27,404 nt of DNA from Sphacelaria rigidula (taxonomy: Eukaryota > Phaeophyceae > Sphacelariales): positions 1 through 27,404 of the forward strand of contig CAXNAA020000118.1 of the NCBI GenBank assembly GCA_964200075.2, given 5' to 3'. The position numbers and the translations under genes were made by a program. The first letter of the stretch is position 1. Each line of letters starts with the position of its first letter. Of the stretch, positions 1 through 11,300 are shown piece by piece. Below the pieces are notes generated by a model, which ran no database searches, was not told where the DNA came from, and saw only the letters and a list, made by a program, of their open reading frames with translations.

Positions 1-1589
1 GAACCCCTCTAGCGATAAAAAATAAAGGCAAGCACCGCAGAAGGAAGGTAGGATACTAAAAAACAAAGAAAAAATAAAAGGCTCCCGTGTTGACCTTCCT
101 CCTGTGTGACCTCGGCTGGTGCGCACACATATACTGAAATGTGTAGACCGGCGCCCTAAATAGATGGGAAGACAACACACATACACGCATACGTCCGGGA
201 AAGGTGCACGTTGTAGTAGACAGAGTCATGTTCCGCAGTTTCAAAATGTCTCGTGCTCAGGGACAAGGTCACCGTGGGGAGAGGAGTAGTCACTGTCAGC
301 ATCAACAACTGGCTTCACGGACCACCCCCCACGGTTGAGAAAGCTGCATCACACACGAGATCCGTCATATAACATATTTCAAGCGATTGCTGCTGAAAAT
401 ATGTCGGTATACGCTAGGGCACAGTCAAGTTGGTGCATGGTTCTCTAGATGCGAGCCCCACCGTGTGCGCATCGGTCTTGAAACACACATATAGAATGTG
501 CCGCTTGTTGTCTTTGTTAGACACCGCGTGCCAACCGCAGCAGTGACGCCTTGGGTGGTACTACCTGCTTACTGCACAATGGCAGGGTGCAGATTGACAA
601 AGCACACCGCAGAATGTCACATCCTCAGCCTATCCCTGTGCTGTATTGATCCCCCGCTGTCTTCTGCAGTTCGTCACAGCATGAAGACAGACGCTTGTAT
701 TGCGACTCAAGTGTAGTGCGTGCAGCTACCAATTACCGACTACAAGTGCGTGTATTGCGCAAATTGCAGCAGGAAATAAATTCCATACTATGCGCTGTAC
801 AATTTTTTGCATCGTATGCATACTGACTGGAGAAACCTTTTGCCCAGGGCGTGGTACATTTCCACACGTAAAAGGTGGGGCAATCGCCAAAATATTCACT
901 TACAAACTCCCCCCCTCAGTGCACTATAAGTTGATATCGCCTCGTACGAGTACACCACCGCAACTACCTTGCCGGCTGCCAGGTCGTCAGAAACTTGGAC
1001 ACGCTAGCATCACTGCTATCTGTACGGGGACGTTGCCCCCTGCCGGGTACACCGGCAAGGGTCCGTGGCAGAACACAGTTACGGGCGGGACTGGAGGGCC
1101 TAACGACCAAAAATCAGCGGCAAACTAAAAAAAAACAGAAGCGCGGAGGAATAATGAATACGTCAGTAGGTGGTCGCACCTGTGCCGAGGCCCTCTCGAG
1201 CAGAACGCACGCTTCATGACTTATAAACTTGGTTTACTATGGGACAGCTGTAGCACGGGAGATCGCACGGTTCTCGACACAGGAAGCAAGCCAGTCCACG
1301 GCACTTCACACAAGATCTGGGGAATCCCATTTTACATTTTTCTGGCGTTGAGTCAGAAGCGAGAATCCCCCCAGAGCGCAAAACACCTCATTTTTGTACA
1401 TTTGGGTTTGTTGCGGCTTAGTATCACGCTCAAACGACAAAGTGAGATGGGTTGACCTAACTTTGGTGTTTGGAAAGCGCACGCAAGAAACCGCAGTCCA
1501 ATCCTCTGCTTCGTAACCGACTTCTACGCGTTGCGCGATCGGCACTCTTGGGTTGAGGATTAGTAGCGCTATCCGAGACCCAACATGGG
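1..1589. other. Gene-poor stretch, nothing recognised
   Basis: I see no supported gene here. Open frames reach at most 142 codons (700-1128, plus strand) and their translations show no recognisable domain, no low-complexity signature and no convincing splice sites at their edges. The stretch is most likely intergenic or decayed repeat DNA. Confidence 0.5.
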
Positions 1590-1945
1590 AAATAAAAAAA
1601 AATCGGTGCGGGTGTTTTTTTTCTCGCCGCAAGCAAGTTCTGGCGACACGCAGTTTGGTGCGTGTCGCCAGGCGCTGCTGCTTAGTTCTGTGCGACTTTG
1701 CACTAGAGGCAATTTCGCCGTTCAACAGCGAGTATCCATTCAAATGTCGAATTTCAGAGGGGGAGTTCACATAAGGAAGACAAAGCTAGCGGCTGCTTCG
1801 TGTCAGGGCTCCAGTGCAGCAGCCGAGGCGTCTAGAGCGATTGTAGTAAGTGCACGGCCTTACATCTGCTGGCGACTGTCTGTGATCATGTATTTAGTAT
1901 TTGTCTGTTCATATATACTAATATAAGAGTGGGATGCAAATTATG
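1590..1945. repeat. Diverged tandem repeat, copy 1 of 3
   Basis: This is the first and most diverged of three neighbouring copies of a ~350-base unit. It aligns with copies 2 and 3 through a core that reads roughly GCTGCTTNGTTCTGT, then a GTGCAC-like block, then CAACAGCGAGTATCC (near 1725 here and near 2090 in copy 2), then an AGAGGG-GAG block and a GGCGTC-GAGCGATT block near 1825-1842. It also contains a perfect hairpin at 1640-1671 that the other copies lack. The boundaries are approximate. The sequence is seen directly; the unit's nature is unknown. Confidence 0.6.
1640..1671. other. Perfect 13-bp hairpin
   Basis: CTGGCGACACGCA (1640-1652) is followed by the six-base loop GTTTGG and then the exact reverse complement TGCGTGTCGCCAG (1659-1671). 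The stem is GC-rich and mismatch-free, so DNA or RNA of this segment should fold stably. It lies inside repeat copy 1. No gene next to it suggests a terminator or RNA-processing role. Confidence 0.75.
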
Positions 1946-2310
1946 CGATGTTCGACAAGCTTTGTTTTAAGCTGCGTATTTTTTTCTTGCGGCGAGCAAT
2001 GTGTGACGGTGTCATACTTTGTGACGTGCCACCATGTGCTGCTTCGTTCTGTACGGCTGTGCACAATAAGCAAAATAGCCTTTCAACAGCGAGTATCCTT
2101 TATGTATTGAGTTGCAGAGGGCGAGGTAACACACATGAACTTCGGCTGTTGTGTCTGAGGGTTCTAGCGGGGAAACCAGGGCGCCAAGAGCGATGTTTAT
2201 TTTAGAGTCGTACGCACTGACCATGTATGAACAGGTCAGCAGAGCCACGATGTTTCAACTGCCTGTACATACAAAAAAAAATGCAAACCATGCGATTTAC
2301 ACCAACTTAA
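1946..2310. repeat. Diverged tandem repeat, copy 2 of 3
   Basis: This is the middle copy of the ~350-base unit. Shared blocks with copy 3 include CCATGTGCTGCT/CCATGTGTTGCT (2032 and 2376), CTGTGCAC/ATGTGCAC, AGTATCCTTT/GAATGTCCTTT, AGAGGGCGAG/AGAGGACGAG, AGGGCGCC/AAGGCGTC before GAGCGAT-TTTATTTT, and CTGACCATGTATGA/CTGGCCATGTATGA near 2217 and 2566. The offset between copies 2 and 3 is about 344 bases. Read on the minus strand, the same peptide block recurs in each copy (see findings). Confidence 0.7.
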
Positions 2311-2670
2311 TCTTCGACCAAATGCTATTTTTTGGCACCAATCAGTGTCATGACTTTGGCTTTGGTGGCGGTCCGCCATGTGTTGCTCTATTCTGTGGGG
2401 ATGTGCACAAAAGATAACCTCACGTATCATGAGCGAATGTCCTTTCATCCCTTGACTTGTAGAGGACGAGTTCACCGATGAAATACGGCTGGCTTGTGAC
2501 AGACGTTTTCGAGACAGAACCCAAGGCGTCCACGAGTAGAGCGATTTTTATTTTCGATGAAGCACTGGCCATGTATGACCGGGTCGGCACAGCAACGATG
2601 TTCCACGTGACCGTTTGTACGTACCACAAAGGACATGTAAGCAATGCGACTTTAGCCAACTTGCTATTTA
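2311..2670. repeat. Diverged tandem repeat, copy 3 of 3
   Basis: This is the third copy of the ~350-base unit. It is aligned with copy 2 from about CCATGTGTTGCT at 2376 to the GCAATGCGACTTTAGCCAAC segment near 2642, which matches CCATGCGATTTACACCAAC in copy 2. It ends near TTGCTATTTA, similar to the ATGCTATTTTTT joint between copies 2 and 3. No longer terminal repeats or target duplications were visible. Confidence 0.7.
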
Positions 2671-4724
2671 AACGGGACACTACACAGGCGGGGAGGAGCG
2701 CAGTCGGTGACTTACCAATTCACCTCGCCCACTCCCATATCACCACCCATCTCGTCTCTGCTAGCCTCTCAACTTTTTTCGTCGCGTTTGTCCAACTTTT
2801 TCTCCCACGAGATTTTGAAATTAGGGGAAAATTGACGTTCGAGATGTTGATCTGGACAGAGTATACCAGAACATGTCGAAGCGACTGACAAGATAGGATT
2901 CCTCCCTCTCATGCCATGACCCTGACCCGATGAGTCCCATAAAAAGTTCACTCTCCAATCCCGCAGTCACAGCTATGTATAGGACATGCAGCGCGCAGCC
3001 AATCCGCACAGGGTGACACTCTTGATCGTCAACATCAACATCTCTCTCAGTACTTTCCACATGCGCGACGCTGCTGCTCATGGTATCCAAATTTCCGTAC
3101 TCTCTCGTTTTGGCTCGATGTCAGGCACGCCTTTCAGTGCAGTCGCGTTGGTGTGTGGCGCCACAACTGCTGCTGTTCGTGTTCTTGTCTTGTTATCTTC
3201 GCAACGGTGGTAAACGTGGGGTGGCAGCTCGGGGGCGTACGCTTCCCGAGTAGTACAGCAGCTGAACACTAGTGCACCAAGAGTTTTCACCCACTGATCC
3301 GGAGCAATTTTTCCGCAGGAACGGCATCATGTCAACACCGACCACTCACAGGCTTCAATAAATGTACTCTATTTTTAGTATATTCCATGTGAGCCAAGTC
3401 GTTGTTTTCAGGTGACGCGTGTATTTTTAATTGATATGATTCGCTCGATTACGGTCCAGCTCTTACGCATATTGCGTTCGTGATTCATTTTCTCGAAATG
3501 TAGTACCCAAAATCGGGCCCCAGTCCCACCCATAACAGTGGTCGCGTGACAGAAGCTCAAACCTGACCTGTCGAGCGACTTGGACCGGGAACTTTCAGCC
3601 CCCGATCCTTAGATATAAAACGGAGCCTAAACGATGCTCATTTCCTGGGTTTCTGCGGGCGTTCATCCCTAACTGGGTGAAGATTGATAATGAGGTCGAC
3701 AAGATCTGTTGCAGCCTGCAGGTCCGACCGATACCACACCCAGTATAATCATCAGACAGAAATAAGGTTACTACCTAGTCCTGTACTGTCACCCTTGATA
3801 TCCACCGTTTCAATGCAGACCGAGCCCTCAACGCGTTACGCGGCTGTGGCTATGCCTGTGACATCTTGTTGTACCAATCTACACATCCTCCAAGTTTCGG
3901 CGCCATCTCAAGCGAGGTGCGGATTATCTTGACGCTTAATATTCTAAACACCGCCTCCATATTATCGAAAAGGAATAGCACGGTTGGTTTTTTTCCACGA
4001 TTTGTTCAAGTCTTGACTTCCTAATAAATTCATAATTCTCGAGCAGTAAACTAACGGCTACTAGCGAGTGCTACTCGCATGTGCACGAGGATTGCGCCGT
4101 GTTTTGTACTCGTACAGGGTGAGTTTGTCATCGGCAATAGCATCTCGTGACTCTCGGACTTGGACAGATACCGATACTGGGTGTTGGTGCTTTGTTCTTT
4201 CGAGAGAGATCCATCGCCAACTTGGAGTGCTTGCGCTTCAGCCGGTGGAATTGAGTCGAAGTTCTTTGAGCACTGCTGTGAAGGCGCCTTCCCAATTTTT
4301 TCTGCACAGATGTATCCGTATTTTGGTGCGTAATCTCTATTGACTTCATTGATTCCACCGCATGTTGCCTCCTTAAAGGGGTGCTAAATAAAGTGACCTT
4401 ATCGCTGGCGAAACACTGCACGGATTGCGGATTCTCCGGACAGAAAGCCTTGGGTACTCAAGGAGTTAACCTCTTTCACGCTCATACGGATACCCAAGTG
4501 TGGAGTCATTTTTCAGGCAAGTGTACCGCATTCGATGCCGACTAACAGACGAACACACATCGGCGGTTGAAGCGAGGTTGAAGGGTTAGTATTGAGTACA
4601 GTAGTGTATATACAAAACGATACCGCAGTCGTGATCATTGGACACACACCAATCAATGTCGCTCAGGCTGCCTGACTCAAGGAACAGCCAGTCCACAGAA
4701 CCCTACCATTCCATACCATCAGGA
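2671..4724. other. Gene-poor stretch, nothing recognised
   Basis: Only short open frames (up to about 97 codons) on both strands, none with a recognisable protein signature or a convincing chain of splice sites. I see no clear repeat here. The stretch is treated as intergenic. Confidence 0.45.
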
Positions 4725-5171
4725 TTACCTGCAGCGCTGGCGGTTGGGCAATACAGAAGTCGAAAACGACACCGGCTCTCCCTGACGGAGTTGCCACTTA
4801 TTCCCCAAAGCGTGTTCCCGTAAAGCGGGGGACAAGAAAGCCAAGGCTCGAGATCCGGCCGCCAGCTCGCTGCGGTTGCCGCACCGAGTTCTTCCAAGTA
4901 TCCTTGTCGCCGAAGAGGCCGCAAGAGTGTTCATTCGATGCCCATTCCGCGCCCTCCTCCTGCTTTTATCGTCCCCTTGATTTGCTCTGTTACCTCTGTT
5001 CTGTTCGATGACGGCGCCGATTTGAATGTTCGAGGATGGCGGAGCAGTGTGTTCTGTGGTGGTACTGTCACTTGCGGTGGCAACTTGGGCGAACTGAAAG
5101 CTGAGGTAGATAAGCGACAGAAGAAGGAAACTAAGGACAAAATATAGGGTAGGGTGCCTATCGCGACCCAT
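4725..5171 (-). CDS. Possible secreted hypothetical protein (148 codons, may be one exon)
   Basis: On the minus strand an ATG at 5171 opens a 148-codon frame that begins MGRDRHPTL and then a hydrophobic run, YFVLSFLLLSLIYLSFQFA. This is followed by small residues (ATASDS) that would suit signal peptidase cleavage, then a Ser/Thr-rich and an Arg-rich stretch (DDKSRRRARNGHR). The layout is typical of secreted proteins in general: basic start, about 20 hydrophobic residues, then a polar chain. I do not recognise a family. The frame also stays open for 18 codons upstream of this ATG, and the C-terminal half (after about residue 75) could be intron read-through. The ATG was chosen because it puts the hydrophobic segment near the N-terminus. 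A chance open frame is a real alternative. Confidence 0.33.
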   Translation of the reverse strand: MGRDRHPTLYFVLSFLLLSLIYLSFQFAQVATASDSTTTEHTAPPSSNIQIGAVIEQNRGNRANQGDDKSRRRARNGHRMNTLAASSATRILGRTRCGNRSELAAGSRALAFLSPALREHALGNKWQLRQGEPVSFSTSVLPNRQRCR

Positions 5172-8100
5172 GCAAGGAGGTACTGAACAGTACAGTACAC
5201 AAAGATTACAGTACAAGCATATCACATAGCAGTAAGGGGTATGGTGGATTCTCTTTAGTCGATAGAGTGCTTAGATCGTAATTAGAGTTATTCAGACCCG
5301 TAGTCGAAAGTACTTCTGAAGTGAAAGATCTACAGATGCTACAGCAAAGAAGCACATCATAGAAGAACTTAACGCCACGCTTTTGGGGGGGAGAGAAAGA
5401 ACTTCAGTAACTGGGTGCCACTAAAATGATCTTCACTCTAATTTGTGTTGTTCATTTGACCTCGATTGTTTATTGAATATTTCAAAATATCAATCAATCT
5501 AAAAAACAAACTTCTCTCGCGAAGCTTGACCAAAAAATGGCATTCGATTGCGGAAAATTGGACAATGGCTGCTGATGTAGACGTCGTGATGCAATCACCT
5601 GACAGCCTAACATCGCGGCTGTCCAGTTTGTAGAAGGTAGGTGAGACGCGGTGGTGAAGGTGGTGCCCGCTTGCAGGGCTGGCTTTTGTTGTCCAGCTGT
5701 CATTGATTCGTGCAGGCTACGACTGGTTTGATTTGTAAGTATTGTCTGTTGTCCAGCTGCTGCTGACAGTATTATGCGTACCCAACTTCATCAGTTTCAG
5801 AGTCGCAGCTGTGTTCGTGAGCATTTTGCTATCCAGTCTGCTGCATGTTAAAAAGCCGGGCCACCACCGAGTCGAGAACACTGTGCCTCCTGTTGGGTCG
5901 GCACTGTCGAGGTTATGGATTAAGAAGAATTCAAAGCGTGTTATTATGGAAGAAATGACTCGCACGCCCGTTTCAGCATGGCGTTTCGACGGAGGTATAC
6001 TAAACTGCAGTGGAGTTCAAACACGCGGTGCCACCACAAGCCGGTCTGAGCGAAGAACGCAAGATTGAAGATTCCCTCGTCGCTGCTTATTTCGTGCTGT
6101 ACACACAGTACGTACAGCACCTCCCCCCATGAACCTGACGATCGAAACCAGGCGAACACAATACAGTACCATCTCTTAGAATCGTACAGGCACATGCTTC
6201 ATGCTTTGAGAGATGAGCAATTTATTGTGTCAATTTATTGTTTATATGGTGGACCACACAGATGGCTTCGATTTGATCAAGTTTTTATCACTGGCCCTTG
6301 TTGGAGTGTTTTAAGACTACTTCTTATCGCGACACAAATCTCAAGTCTGTACTCGTATGCACATCGGTGGAGCTGAGGTTTGTGATTTGCTCTTATGGAT
6401 CCCATTATGGCCCAGATCAGGGGAGGTCAGGTCGGGATTTTTCGATTTTTGCACGACTTTCTCAATCTGAGCTACGAGTGCGGTCTGGCGGAAAGTTGAG
6501 TTCCCCTTAATCTGTAGGAAGGTGAAGTCTGTACAGTGACGTATGACAATAGGGCAAGAGGCATTTGATCTTTTGAAACCGCAGCAGCAGACACAGTCTC
6601 GTGACAACGCAGACTGTGCCTACCCGCGCCAGAAGTTGGAGCAGCTTCGTAGCACAGATCGAGCTCACGGTTCGACAAGCGGATGAAAAGTGTTGACGTG
6701 ACCTGCGGCGAGGGTACTATACTGCACTACACTGGCGTATGTTTCACGTTAGCGAAAAGTGCTGCACTAACCTTCTGTCTGTTGTCGTTGTATTTGCAGG
6801 TTGATGTACGGTGCTGCACTCGAACTGCGCTCTTCTCGCACACTGGTCTCGCAATACTGACTGTGTCATCATGTATTTCCGTACATAATTGTGGACAGTT
6901 ATGATGGGGTGTACTGCACTGCACCTCGCTAGGGTAACTTTGATACGACAGTACAGTGTACTTGAAGGATGACTCATTGCCTCCCTGTTGATCGGCTTCA
7001 CTTTTGAGCGATACCAAACCCCTGCAGAGAATGCCCACCTGTGTACAGAACTATTTAGATAAATCTGTGAAGCCATAATAGGGCCTCTGCAAATCTGACT
7101 TTCGCAAATCTGAGTCACCCTGATTTGCACAGATCGGGGGCTCTGCAGCTTGGGCATTTGTCCCCGTAAAAAGTAGTATATTTGGTCCCGATTCTCGATT
7201 TGTTATACGCCTCCTTGAACTTCTTCATTTGTCAAGACACTGGCGGCTGCTTGCGATAATATGATAATTGTTCCGAAAAAGCCGTGAAATCAATTCGGTT
7301 GCCATCACAGGATCCAGTACGAGAGAGGCACGTATGGAATTTGTTGAATAAACCAGGGTGTAGGGGGCTGACGAAGTCACGGCACTGTAGAGCTTATGAA
7401 GAAGCTCATGAAAGGTACTACACAGTTGACGAACTAGTGTAATTTTGGAAGCTTATATTTGAAAATATGACGGTCTACTGCACCACAAATACATTTAGCG
7501 TGGTAGAGACTACTACAGCAACCTATTATTAATAGAGACTCTTAACAGTTGTCGACATCTTGTTCTTGAGCAGTGTACGAGCACACTAACCGCATCGTGC
7601 GTCTTCTCTCCTGTATGACACGTATCCAGGGTGACTGAACCGCAAGGGTACAGTTTTTTGTACTCAAAACGAAGCAGGCAATACAATTATTTTGCTGTAG
7701 GGCAGCAGCCTTGTTCGATGTAGCACACTGGTAATTCATGCTATACACTGGCGAAATAGTGAAGTAGCAGCAGGAAGAAGCGTGGATACCTTGGGTGATT
7801 AGTCGAAGGCCCGCCGTCCCCCACTTTGGAGTTCTGGCCTAGACGAAATGCACTAATACTGGCACCCATGGTACGCTCAACTAAACTGATGTAGAGGTCC
7901 TCTGTTTCTTTGTCTGCTAGGTCGAGTTACCGATGTCACGTATTTTGGATACTGACCGATACTACGAGACACGATAGATACCAGGCTGTCTCGACCCTGA
8001 AGGCAAAACTGAAAGAAGAATTGCAGTGCGATTGTTTAAACGATGTGTTACTTTATGTGTATGATATTTCATGTCATGAGTCCAAAGTTATGGGGTAAAG

Positions 8101-8300
8101 GCTTGGTGACGGATTCTTGTGCTGTTCCCTGGGACTGATCTGTAAACGCCGACCTCGTCCATTTCCTAGCATCCTGAACAAAAAGGCACATTCGCTTAGC
8201 TTCGTTCGCCTAAGCGGGGCATCTACGATACAGCACTAAATGGTCTTCTTTTCGTCTCCATGCAGGTGCCTACATAGAACAGTACAGATATGTGGTAGCC
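5172..8300. other. Gene-poor stretch with weak repeats
   Basis: No supported gene. Open frames are short and unremarkable. A weak inverted similarity links 6384-6417 with 7063-7095 (GATTTGC ... CCATTATGGC ... AGAT against its reverse complement). The stretch just before 8301 contains TCTCCATGCAG at about 8258-8268, a plausible 3' splice site, so a 5'-UTR exon of the downstream gene may begin there. A short hairpin, CGCTTAG ... CTAAGCG, lies at 8193-8216. Confidence 0.45.
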
Positions 8301-11300
8301 ATGGACGGCCGCAAAAGCAACGCTGCATCCAATTACGCGACAGTGCCCCGGTCAAGAGCTAGTGAGTCGGGGAACGCCACGAACGAAATGATACCAGCCG
8401 TCACGGCGAAGTTGCCGACCCTACCTACAGTGCCCTCGTTTGTTGAGGTTGACAAAGTCAACAGGCAGCATGGTGGACTGCTTGGACTCTCACAAGCTAG
8501 CAACCTAGTGAAGGGCGGAAGCACTGACGATGTGAGTGTTGTCTTTGTTCAGCCGCATGTCGGTACAGGCTTTTGCACATCGCTGCTCTGGGCGAGGACA
8601 TGGTTGCTGTGGTACCTGTGAATACCGCCCTTTTGCTATCAAGTTCCCTATGTGTGAGGTGCTTGAGGCGTCGTACAGATGACCCCCCCTCCCTTGCCAC
8701 CGCCCCTTTCTTTTGTCACATGCAGCAGGTCAAGGAGCTGCTGCTAGATTCGAGGAATAAGTATCTTGAAGTTGCGCGTAGCCTACCCGACGGGCAAGCG
8801 GACAAGAGGGCAATACAAGAAGGGCTTCCGCACGCGTTTTCCATTTACATGCGCTCTGAGGAGGCGGCACCTCTAGCCCTCGAACTCATCAAGTAAGAAA
8901 ACGCCCAACATAGGCGTGTATCTTGACACAAGGCACGGCATGGCTATGCTTGTACTGGCACACCCTGTGGAATGTCTGGACCTGGACTCCACGCAAAACT
9001 CCAGCTTCGCAGGATAAATGATACATACTGGTACAGTGGTAGTACCGGCGTGGGTATCAGAGAATCGGTCGACGCCTGTCCTAAAGTGCTCTTCTTACGC
9101 GCTCACGCTCACGTCGTCTGCACTGTTAATGAACTCATGGGCGCGACGTTGGAATCCACACATGGTGGATCAGGTGGTTCTGCTCCGCACACATGATCTG
9201 CCTGGAGCAGCTCGCCTATCAATCGTCTTCCGCTGTTGCTGGCTGGAGGGGTGCCGCCAAGGGGAGCGGCGCTATAAACACCGAACCCGGAAATGCGACG
9301 AACAAAGTTTTGCGGATGCTGCTCTTGCTGACCGCCGGATTTCGCGCCTTTCTGGATAACGCTAAGAGCAAGCTCTTCACAACCGAGTATGGCTATATGC
9401 ATTAGAACTGCCATTCGTTCTCACCTCCGGATTATCGAGTTCGTCAATCATTGTTTCGAGATCTCTTGTGTCATGTATGATTCATCACGGTTTTGTGTCT
9501 TGTGCTATGTTTTGAAATAATGATACTGCGTTGCTCCTTTCTCTAGGCGATCAGAACCAAGAAACGCTTCCTGCCACACAGCACCGTATACGTGGTTTAG
9601 GCCACCACATGGGGGACTTGTCCCTTCTACGGAGACTTTCCGGTATTTGATACCGGGCTCGATATATTCTGCTGATACGCGAGTTTCACCTCACCTACCA
9701 CCCCGCCCGACACCCGTATCGTTTGAACACATCGCAACCAGGAACCACCTGAAGCATTTGGAGCACGCCGTTGCACACGCCAGGGAAACGATTAAAGGCA
9801 TCGTGGTCGAGTGCTCGGGCCCAAATCCTGCCGTGGGCAAAGCGGCGGCGAGACTTAAGGGCCTCGTCTCGACAGCCTGCTTCACTCGCTTACACAACGC
9901 TGCTTTCGACAATAAGCAGCCTGTGCGTATTGTAGCGGTAGCTCCCTCTGTTCCCGCGCTTCGTGTGCCGTGCCATTCGTACGGGTGTCTCTACCATACT
10001 GAAAGAGTGGTTCCTGCCGTCTCTGCAATCTTAATCCTTGACCCGTGCACGTGTGAGCATGCATGGAACAATGACTCCGATTAATTGCGCTTGAAACGCG
10101 CAGTGTTTTCAGTCTTGGTGAATATTTCCCACCCGGACCCCACCCTTTAAACCCTCTCGCTCCTCCATCTTGGCCAGGCGGGCGCTTATACTCTCTTTTC
10201 CTGGGGCCACAAAGATGTGTCGAAGCTCTTGCAATGCTTGTCCAAAGAGGACAAAGGACCAACGGCTGCGTACCTGCAGAAACCAGGGACTTGTCTCGAA
10301 GCCCTCGGAGTCCTGCTGAGGTTGGTACCATTTTCCAGACATGCAGGCGGAGAAGGGCCAGCATGGAAGCTCGCGCGAACGGGACGAGGACTATTTGCAT
10401 TTGATATGGGTGAAGCGCTGCAGCTTATCGGAGAGTTTGCGCTCTTCTCGGTTTTTCCCATGTGCCGTAGGTCTTTGACCACTGTAACGGTTGTTCACCT
10501 TACGAAAGTACACTCAATACCCTCTCTTCGTGTGCTGTCATCAATGTACTGCATGCTATGCCCTTCGAGATAGCGTGGCCATGGAGGCTCCGCAGGTCTT
10601 CCCGGCGATCGCGAGTTCTTTTGCCGAGGCTGTAAGGTGCATGAACGCCGCCTCTGAGGGGACATGGGGAGAGCGCCCTGCTCTGCAACATATTACCGTG
10701 CGGGTAAGTATGTACTTTTCCCAGGCCGTTGGTCACAGCTATGTCACAGCAGCGCTGGTGCAAAGATCATCGCTAGAAGTGGTGGAGTATTGAGATCATC
10801 ACATGTTGGCGGTGAAAATCTGTTAGCTACAACCGCTCCGTGTTTGTAGTACTTTTGGCTTCGCATAGTAGGTTGTGATCGCGCCATGAGTAACGTCAAG
10901 CTACGAAGAGGAAGCACACCCACTGCTACTATGGACGCATCCTATCTTGACAAGTTCACCCGGTAAAATCGACTTGTTCTCTAGGTCAACCGCCTCCACT
11001 GTACATGCTTCTCTGTATCCTAACATTTACTCCCTCAGCGGCCGCTTTGCTTAATCGTCATTACTCGAAACAGCACTCAGTTATCGCCTGCGCGGCCCAC
11101 CTGGCGGACAGAATCGGGAAGACGCCGGATCGATTTCGAGCCGAAGCAGGGAGGCAACTTTGGCTCGCCCTCAGTGACTGTTGCATCATGCAGACGGGAC
11201 AGTATGTCTGTGATCAACCGCCCGCACAGGGGTCCGCCGGAGCGCGGGCGATCGCCGAGGCGCGGGCCTCAGGTGTGACAGCTATTTCAAAGCTGTATCC

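Noticed and set aside
700-1128. 142-codon plus-strand frame as a gene
   Set aside because: No recognisable domain, no good splice context, and a composition like translated non-coding DNA.
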